A DNA stretch of 64,000 bases from Struthidea cinerea (Eukaryota > Chordata > Aves > Passeriformes > Corcoracidae). Position numbers and translations under genes: made by a program. The notes beneath the pieces are model-generated. The model was not told the DNA's origin, searched no databases, and worked only from the letters and a program-made list of their open reading frames with translations. Location of the stretch: positions 762,791-826,790 of the forward strand of contig VZTI01005024.1 of NCBI GenBank assembly GCA_013397865.1. Reading direction: 5' to 3'. This document shows positions 55,871-64,000 of this stretch, piece after piece. Numbering within the stretch: the stretch's first letter is position 1; every line of letters starts with the position of its first letter.

Positions 55871-58079
55871 ATTGCAGATTTGAAATTAAAATAATAATAA
55901 ACAAAAAACCTCAGGCTTGATTTAAAATTAGAAAGAAAGAAAAAAAATTGTTCTACTTCATTAAATGACCTTGTAATATATTTGGCAACTTTGACAGGAA
56001 GTTTGCAGGATTTAAAAAAAAAATAAGAAGAAAGAAAGAAAAATCCAGTGAAGTTTATGAGTGTTTTCACAAATTGTTATTCTCCCTCCTCCAAATCTCT
56101 GTCATCGCAGGTAAAGCATTGTGCAGCTGGTATCTTGACTTACCATTCGCTCTCAGGCTCTGCAGGGAGCGTCAGACCATCAGCACTGATGTTCAGAGCA
56201 AAGCTGTGAAAACAAACCACAGCAGATTAGTTGGGCTGATGACCAGGTTATTTAGAGCTAACCACTTTGTGTGCCCTTACATCTCAACCAAACAATTACC
56301 CTTTCCATCCTTTTATTTGTGCATGCACTTATCAAGAAAAACAGTGTTTGCAAGGGGACATTTTATTAAATAGCGTGATTCATTTAAGAAGTGTTTCTTT
56401 GACTCTAGAATGCCAATATATTTTTCTCTTTAATTAAGAAGGTAAACAACACAAAAGACAAATATCAAAATGCTAGTTATCTGAAATGATTGTCTGAGAG
56501 ATAAATTAAAGGCAGCTGGAGAAATGTTGGAGCCTGATTCTGTAATTTTGAACAGTTGTTATACTAGTAGCTTGGTTGTTTACCTAAAGGTTACTCACAA
56601 AGTGAGTGCCATTTTGTGAAAAGTGGTATTGTTGTATAGTCTTTAAAATTAAAATATAAAAATGATGAGATAGATACTTCAAAGCTGAAATTTTATCTCT
56701 TCATTCATTTTTTCTCACCTTCCAGAAATGTTTAAAAATTATTTGTCAACTTCATTTGTCCCATTTTTATAACTTAATATGTTTCTGGTTAGAAGTAATG
56801 GCAGATGAATGAAGTAGTGCAGTCATTTCTAAGGTGAAATCACAGGGAATTAAAGAAGACTTGTTAGACAGCTTTTTATTAAATGTACCAGAGATCATGT
56901 TCCCTTAAAAGAAAACACTACACTATGTGATTTGAAAATCACTTTCTTTTTTTTTTTTTTGACATTTCAGAACTAGAGCACTTTCTAAAGGGTTGTCATT
57001 TGTTCTTAAGTATTGAGACTTAGCATCAACTTTTTATTTAGTGCAGCAGCAGAAAACATTGAACTTGTCCTGGCTTTGTTGTGAATGAGTAGATGCTGTC
57101 AAGTTACTAATGCTTCAAGAAATCCACTGAGTTATTTATTCTACTTTTGTTGTTTTAAGGCTTATGTTCTTTACAGTTTTTCCTCTGGGGTTTCTGTCAA
57201 ACTGTACACAGACAGTACTTGTTCATAACTATCCATGGAAAGCCCTGGTTTATAATATTATCAGTTGCTCTCAGGAACAGTGTGATTTGCTGTTACTGCA
57301 CATATATATCTGCTCCATGTATTTGTGACAAGCCTTACCCAAGATTAATAATTTGCATCTTGTCCAAGTAATTGATTTCAAGCTGACTTGGAGAATGGAG
57401 AAGAAAATAAAATCTTATCAAGTACATATCTCGAACTTAGGACAAGATGGTAGGTTTGTCTTCTCTGTGGAGAAAAATTGGCAAACGATCCACAAGAGAT
57501 GTGTACCAGTACTAGAGATCCCGTTTTATCTTTTCCCCATTTTGAAGCCTTAATTTTAATCTTTTGAACAGAGTATACAAAAAGGAAGGAGAGATTACCA
57601 CAAGAAGATAGGTGTTAAAGAGATGTATTGAAATCCATTCCTAGGCTGCATAAACATCACTGTGGTTAATTCCTCAATTTTTAGACATTCTTCACCCAAG
57701 TTATTTTTACTTATCAAATTCACACTTCATACCTTTAAAGAAAGGTTGAATAAAAGACTCTTGCTCAAGGCTATCTTAATGAACCTGAGATGCGAAGTCT
57801 AATTTTGAAATGTAGATACTTTGACAGCAATTTCAAAGCCAATCCCTTACACACAGTCTTAGCTCAAAGCAAATGTTCCAGGAATAACTTGTTTATTGTT
57901 TATATAAAAGCTCACTTCAAACAATTACTCCTGGGGTGGAGACCAGCTGGAGTAAGCACAGCATACATTTGTTTTCTTTCTTTCCAATAAGATTATCTCA
58001 AAGACACTTCTCCCCTTCTCCTCCTTTGCCCTTTATCCATAAAACAGAACTAAGCACAGCTGTTTGGGAGCAGGAAAGG
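55871..58079. other. Non-coding DNA, no gene seen
   Basis: AT-rich unique sequence with short A- and T-runs (for example 12-13 T near 56948-56960). A 99-codon plus frame (56074-56373) has no family resemblance. Confidence 0.42.
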
Positions 58080-58210
58080 TAAAAGCTCATCTTTATGCAA
58101 ATCTGTACCTTTTCATTAAACTAATTAACTTAAATCAGTGGTAAACTCATGTAGACACTTAGCTTTGAACCATCTGATTTGCAACCATCTTTACCGCACT
58201 GGAGCAAGTG
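58080..58210. promoter_or_regulatory. Possible regulatory stretch with octamer and homeobox cores
   Basis: A perfect octamer ATGCAAAT (58095-58102) is followed within 30 bases by CATTAAACTAATTAACTTAA, and then by two CCATCT-type repeats around CATCTGATTTG (about 58170-58190). The clustering is visible; regulatory function is inferred from motif content only. Confidence 0.18.
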
Positions 58211-61200
58211 TATCTGCACAGCTTCTTACTGCTCTTTAAGAAAGCAGGTCTAAAACCATTAGCAAACCCTGAGCTTTTTAACACTCAAAGAGAAGCAGAA
58301 CACTCTGTTTTCTCAGTGTGTTAATTTATCACACACTAAAAATCTGCCACATGAGTGGGGGAATATTTGATTGCTTTTAGGGTCTGCTGGAGCAGAGCCA
58401 TCTCAGATCACCCAAATCCCAGTATGGAAAGACTGTGAAGTCCATGTATTTTAAAGGGTAAATTTGCTGAATATTAGATTATAATTTGAATTTCAGCTTT
58501 ACCATAAGTAAATTTCATGAAGTTTCTCTGGCTATATGATTAGAAATTATGTTACTAGATGGTTTTAGGAACGCTTTCCTTCTCCCCAGCTCTACTGGGG
58601 AATGTATCACAAATGCAGCAACTCTACCAAAGCTAAATGCACACTCTACATATTCTAGGTGGTGTCTGGGGCACCAGCACCCTGCTAGCTGAAGTAATAA
58701 TTCCTCCCCACACAACAGGGACTTTCCTCTTTCCCTACAGTTGGCCTAAAAAGAGGAATATTATGGAGTTGAAAAAGACATTTTCCTCTGTCAGCTCCCC
58801 ATTTTGGGTTGTGTGGAAGCAAGTTTGTTTGTTGGGAAACACAGAGGGACATTCAGTCTATGACTCGTGCACCCCAGCCAGCCATGCCTCCTGGTTCTTC
58901 GTGAGCAGGCAATGGTCCAGAAACACTGCTTTTGACTGCCATCTTTTCAGGAGCCTATTGGTGTCTCCTCCATCATTTTAGACTGAGGCTTTTTATGCCG
59001 TAAAATTCACAGTCTGCTTTCTTTCTCTTCATTAGGGTAGAGTCTTCAGGAAATCCTCGCAATAGAGCAGTAGGACTTTTTTGGCTTTTTTTTGAGCAAT
59101 GTTTAGCTTTCTCTGATGCTCAGACTGATTGTCTCACTAAGAGATGGACTCTGTGATTTCTTATGCTCTTTCATAAGAACAGGAGATCTGGTTTTCCAGC
59201 CAGGCAGGTTTTTCACTTCTGCTCAAGGGGCAGTCTTACATGTCAGCTCTCCCCATAGGCTCTCTTGTATGAAACATGAGAAAATTATCAAATCTCTGTG
59301 ACACACTGCCCTGGAAGTGGCAACTTCTAAGTTATGAAGACAGGGGAGAGACTCTGAGTTTCTGCCTACTTATTATGAGAAGCATAACAGATGTGTAATG
59401 TCTGATTATTCAGTGCCAAGATCCCACCAAATCTTGAGTGGAACTTTTCTCCTCAAACAACTCTGCACATGAGCAGTCTCTTACAGTGTTGAATCCTTTC
59501 TGATATCTGTGTCTACTGGGGCTCTTGCATTTATACCAAAGATTGTCTGGTACGACTGTGTGCACAAGCCAACTCAAAGGTCTGTGAAACACTGTCTCTC
59601 TGGAAATACCTGTGATTTGTCCAAACTCAGGGAAAAATGTGTGAATTGTACCAGATTGGGTAGGACAGTTGCTAAGCTGTTTTTTCAGTCCTGGGAGAAG
59701 AAGCTGGAGCACGGGATCAAGAAAGCAGGCTGGCATGGACTAAGGATATCAATGTAAGTGAAATAAAGGGCACGTAAAAGAGAGATGAAACAAATAGTAC
59801 TGAGAGCTGCTATCAGAGAGGGCTGGGGGGAAAAAAATGAGCATATATCCTGGTTGCAGTAATTTCACTATCTTACAGGTGGCAGATTTATGTGACTGAG
59901 GAATCATCTTATCAGAGCATCAGTGAGGTACATCCAAGGAGGCAAATGTGAATAAATACAATAGAGACCTCAGATCATTCTGAAAGAAACCTAAAATTAA
60001 ACAGAACAGGCAAGACTTCCTGAATCCTCAACATTTGTAGAGGGCCTGTAAGTACTTCTACAGGGTCATAGCAATGGTAGGAGCCTTGCTTGAAGAGGAC
60101 TAGGGCTGTCTTTCTCTTAATTCCTGTCTGGAAAATGTTCCTGCCTTAAACCTGGAAAGACATTTTGCAAGTAAGGTAGTGTACATTTGCCTTTCTGAGG
60201 CAGAGCTGTGCCTTGGGGAGCAAAAATGTGTGTGTATGTGCACATTTGTGTAAAACTGGCTAGAGTCATTATAGATCTGTGATGCCTATCTCTAAACACC
60301 TTCTCTGGATTCTGTCAAACACTAATGAAAAAAGATAAAAATAGTCTGCCTGAGAAACACATGTGAGACTGCTTGCAGTTTTGACTGAATTTTGGTGATG
60401 GTTATTAGGACGTGTGTAGAAAAAAGATGAGTACAATACAAAGAGCAAAGGTATTTGTGGAAATTGCCATTCAAACCAGATCAAGATTCAACTTTGACAT
60501 AGGAGACATGCAATTCTGCTGTAATGAGGACATTAAGTCAATAAGGAGTGCATTCTCTCAAAGTCAGAGGACTACAACACACACTTGTTTAGAATTACCG
60601 TTAAATTGTGGTACACTTCACAAAGAAATAGATGTGAATGTTTCAGAGAGCAATCATCAAGCGCCTTGTTGTTTGCCAAGAAAAATAGGCAATTATGAAC
60701 ATTATGTCCAACTATGCATCATATCGGCTCCAATCAAAACCATTTAAATCCAGTCAAGCATTGCTTTCACACATAAAACCCTACCCAATGCTTGATTATA
60801 CCTCAGCATACCAGGTATGCAGCCTAGGATGTTGGCCAATAACAATATTCCATTGTCTAGGAATTTTAATCCATGCATCTATATTTATAAATGTCATAAA
60901 TTTGATTGCAAAAGATTGCAATTATCAAACCCTTGCTGTTTTCACTTTTCTTTCCAAATCTCTTAAAAAGTCTTTGAAATCAAAAGCAAACAAATAAACA
61001 AAGTCTGATAAAAAGGGGCACTATCAAGCTTTTAAGTGGAAAAACTGGACATAGAAAATGACTTAGCTTTTCTACAGTTCTTTAGCCCTCCCCAGGTGAT
61101 GCTGCCTCTCAGCAGAGTAAAATTACTATACGGAGAAAATGGTTTAGACTGCACATACCCAGACTGAGGAAAAAATTGCTTCAATATAGATATATTAAAA

Positions 61201-62379
61201 ACAAACAAAAAAAAGACTTAAAGGCACTTTTGTGGTCTCACAGAAACAATGAATTCTATTCCTCCTACTGCTCTGCTGAGGAGGCTAATTAGCTATTTTT
61301 CCCCTCACAAAAGCCCTTTATATTGGAGACTTATTCTAAAAATGTGTCACTTGCTGGTATGCAAGCACCAGGTCATCTCAGCAAGTGTCGGTAGCACTGG
61401 GAGTCTTAGCATAGTAGAGTGACCCGTGTTTTAACATTATGTCAATTTGACCTGCTGTGAGCGTGCTATTGAATTTACAACACTGACAGACTAATTGAAG
61501 TAGGGCTCTCCACATTTACAGGAACTGGAACTGAGTCACTATTAGTAAACCCAGGAGTTTTCTTCCTAAAACAGCTGCTCAAGGATTCAGCTTTGTGGGT
61601 CTATGCTGCTCACCCATCCACTGGATGAGTACTTCCTTTCACCTTCTTCATCCTAATTTGCTTTTCTTTTCATTATTTTTTCCCTAGCACAGCTTTCAGT
61701 GAGAGACACTTGCCTGGTTTCAAAATAAAAATAATGGCTAAAATATCTCTGTCAGAAATCTCTTTCCAAGAGCAGTGTTGCTGTCAAACACTCCAGACAA
61801 ACTATGTGGTTAAATGCTTATCTCCCGAGTACAATGGCCACAGCTTAACCGAAAGTACGATCTTATCACTGGTATTAAATATGGCAATCTTAAATAGGAA
61901 AATGGAGGGATCAAATAGCTTTGGTCTGTCACTTCATGACCAGGCATTCCAGGAATCTTTGAGAGACCCTCACCCAGTGAAAAGACATGTACAGTAGCTG
62001 ACAAAAAAGTATTTTTTCAGATACTATCAAGGGGAAATCTGCACAGAAGTAGATTTCATTTTATTGCAGCCAGTTTTGGAACGTACCTGCCAGAAACAGG
62101 AATGCTTCCTTCATTTAGCTTGTTTTATCATTACAAGAACTAACAGAGCTCCTCCATGAACTACTGGAGCTCAGCTCTGGCACAAGTCCAGCAAAGTTGC
62201 ACAACTTACTTAACACCACAAAGAATATAATGCTTCTATTTACCCTTCAAACACTGCCCACCATTTTCCACATTGTACCAGAATTCAAGAATTGGTTCGG
62301 ACAATATGTAGGGACAAAAGATATTTCTTTTTCCCAGGATATTTTAAAAGACGGCCATGACAGCAAAAATTCAGGTAGG
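58211..62379. other. Non-coding DNA, no gene seen
   Basis: Unique, mostly AT-rich sequence. Frames of 95-114 codons (58637-58981, 60412-60747, 60695-60997, 61710-61997 plus; 59410-59736 minus) show no recognisable domain and occur at a density expected by chance. Confidence 0.42.
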
Positions 62380-62460
62380 TACCTTAGATGCATTATAGAC
62401 CCTAAACTGAATTTCTTGGAAGGAGTGGTAGGCACCTAAATACCTTTGCAGTGTGCTGGC
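62380..62460. repeat. Probable ancient sauropsid repeat fragment
   Basis: GTAGGTACCTTAGATGCATT and GTAGGCACCTAAATACCTTTG match the recurring 'ggcacctaaatacctttg' phrase of old dispersed repeats in bird and turtle genomes. The family name is unknown to me and the ends are indistinct. Confidence 0.4.
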
Positions 62461-63745
62461 AGTAGACAGCTGGATTCTTAGGAAGAGACTTAGGCATGAG
62501 CCTCTCCCTCTTCATGCCCACCTGCTGGATGACTTACACCTCCACCTAATTTAGATGAGTGCTATCTTTTTTTCCCCTTAGGGCCCAAGAGAATTTCCCT
62601 GGCTATTTGCCTTGTGTATCTCTGCCTTTAAACATCTGTGGTCTAGCCACTTTCTCTAAGACCCTTTCACTGTGGGTGCAGGAAAATTGGTATCAAATTG
62701 GGACCAAGGTTAAATAGTCACCACTGACCATCTTTCACATGCTTTTTTGTATGTTGTGCATGTGTGCAAGGGAAATGTTCATGTTGTGCAAACAGTGATA
62801 ATGTAATCCATGCGTCAGTGCTCCGTGACTTTCTTGCACTTAGCCTTGGTTCTCTCTCTGTGCTTGACTCTAGCAACCTCACTATTTTTCTCCTTATCTT
62901 TATTCGGTAACTGAGAGTTTGCATCCAGAAAGATATTAAGGAACCTACAATTTAAAGTTGCCTAAATTCTTTTGATTTCAACAACAATTAAGAGATGGAT
63001 ATTTTACTAAGTTTGTAGATCTGAGTGTTGGTGAAGGGTTAACAGCCATCTCGGTTTGTCAAAAAAAGAAAAGATATATGAGAGTAGTTTTTTGGCCAAT
63101 GTGAGAAACTACTACAAGTGCAGTGAAAATCCTAACATTAATGCAGAGGCATTAATCTGATTTCACTTTTCAGTGTTGATATCTATTCATAAATATATTA
63201 AATGATCAGCAAATCAAACTCTGAATATTATTTTAGTTCAGAGTACAAACTAAGCACAACATGAAAAATGAACCTTGAGTGCTTTTTACTTGAACTTTGT
63301 ATGTAACCATATTAAGATGCTGAATATTTCAAAGGCTGAAAGTATTTATAGCTTTTGACTTTTAACCATATTATATCCTTTGCCTTATTTCTTGTCCTCA
63401 GCAAATGTCAAGTGGGTGTTGTGTAGAACTGAGAGAGACCAATCTCAAGAGAACATCCGCCTTCAATAAGTGGAACTCCAGATTACACAAAGCTGCAGGC
63501 ATAAAAGCAGCTGCAAAGGCAAGTTCACTCTGAAAATGAAACAATTTTCTCTAGAAAAATGAACATGAAAGTTAAAGTAAGGACTTAACTGAAATCATCA
63601 TGCTTTTAAAAATATTTTTTATATCTAAGAGTATTTGCAGTCAAATTAAATCTGTGATGTGGGTTTTAGTTTCAAAACTTTCTATTTCCTTTTCCTGGAG
63701 TAGGCATATTTATATAAAAAAACCAGTCCAAATATGCACTCTGCT
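62461..63745. other. Non-coding DNA, no gene seen
   Basis: AT-rich unique sequence; no frame above 68 codons and nothing recognised. Confidence 0.42.
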
Positions 63746-63816
63746 CCTGAGAATTATGGTCTACCAAGCAAGTCTGAATTTCTGAGAATTATGATCCACT
63801 GAATAAGCTTGAATTT
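63746..63816. repeat. Imperfect 35-36-base tandem duplication
   Basis: CCTGAGAATTATGGTCTACC... (63746-63781) is repeated as CTGAGAATTATGATCCACTG... (63782-63816), both ending TGAATTT. Several substitutions and one indel separate the copies, so the duplication is not recent. Confidence 0.8.
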
Positions 63817-64000
63817 CATTGCAAATTCAAGTCATTCTTTTAAGAAAAGCATATAAATGCTCTAAGCAGGATGTTTTTTCAGAGATGTAACTCAACTCCA
63901 AGGGGCTGTAGTATCTGTCTTATCTCATAGTAAAAGAGCCCAGTACCAGGGCATGCTTTGTAGTGCATGTACAGAGTGCAGAGTGCAGGTGATGACTTGA
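63817..64000. other. Non-coding DNA, no gene seen
   Basis: Unique sequence to the window end. A short ACAGAGTGCAGAGTGCAG repeat lies near 63970-63987. Confidence 0.4.

Noticed and set aside
1..64000. CRISPR arrays, operons, ribosome binding sites, tRNA or rRNA genes
   Set aside because: No regularly spaced repeats, cloverleaf-like sequences or prokaryotic gene organisation; the repeats show the window is vertebrate nuclear DNA.

Overview
This window reads as vertebrate, most probably avian (passerine-like), nuclear DNA. It is AT-rich, lacks any CpG island, and contains no gene that I can identify. The bird assignment rests on repeats. Two solo LTRs belong to an endogenous-retrovirus family that I recognise from songbird genomes (23912-24476 on the minus strand, 37618-38159 on the plus strand). 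There are also CR1-type LINE fragments (26390-26725 and 26845-26940) and an older L3/CR1-like relic (about 54690-55250). The sparse, mostly old interspersed repeats fit a compact avian genome. The sequence is assembled: runs of N at 20620-20625 and 49280-49358 both sit inside C/G homopolymer-rich tracts.

Layout. 1-8.5 kb: non-coding DNA with a long poly-T tract, an AT microsatellite, an RFX X-box cluster near 2.98 kb, a conserved-element-like stretch near 7 kb, and three abutting p53-type decamers at 8341-8370. 8.5-20 kb: quiet DNA with a possible A-rich cryptic exon near 10.2 kb, several stretches that look like conserved non-coding elements between 12.4 and 15.9 kb, and a GAAAAA microsatellite at 17.6 kb. 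20-29 kb: a C-tract gap, the minus-strand LTR, CR1 fragments, a 21-bp exact tandem duplication, and a 210-bp purine tract beside a GC-richer block. 29-38 kb: quiet DNA, a protein-like short ORF behind a splice-acceptor-like sequence at 33.0 kb, an octamer/SOX-containing block near 34 kb, A/T homopolymers, and the plus-strand LTR. 38-54 kb: almost featureless apart from the second gap, a short inverted repeat next to it, and a purine-rich patch at 51 kb. 54-64 kb: the L3 relic, a small CpG-bearing block open in two minus-strand frames at 55.6-55.86 kb, an octamer/homeobox-site stretch at 58.1 kb, and a short tandem duplication near the right end.

The most economical reading is a gene desert or very large intron whose functional content, if any, is cis-regulatory. 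I found no operon, CRISPR array, rRNA or tRNA gene, and no intact transposon. All conserved-element calls are by eye, without alignment, and are scored low. Open reading frames of 60-120 codons are expected by chance in 64 kb and I did not annotate them as genes.
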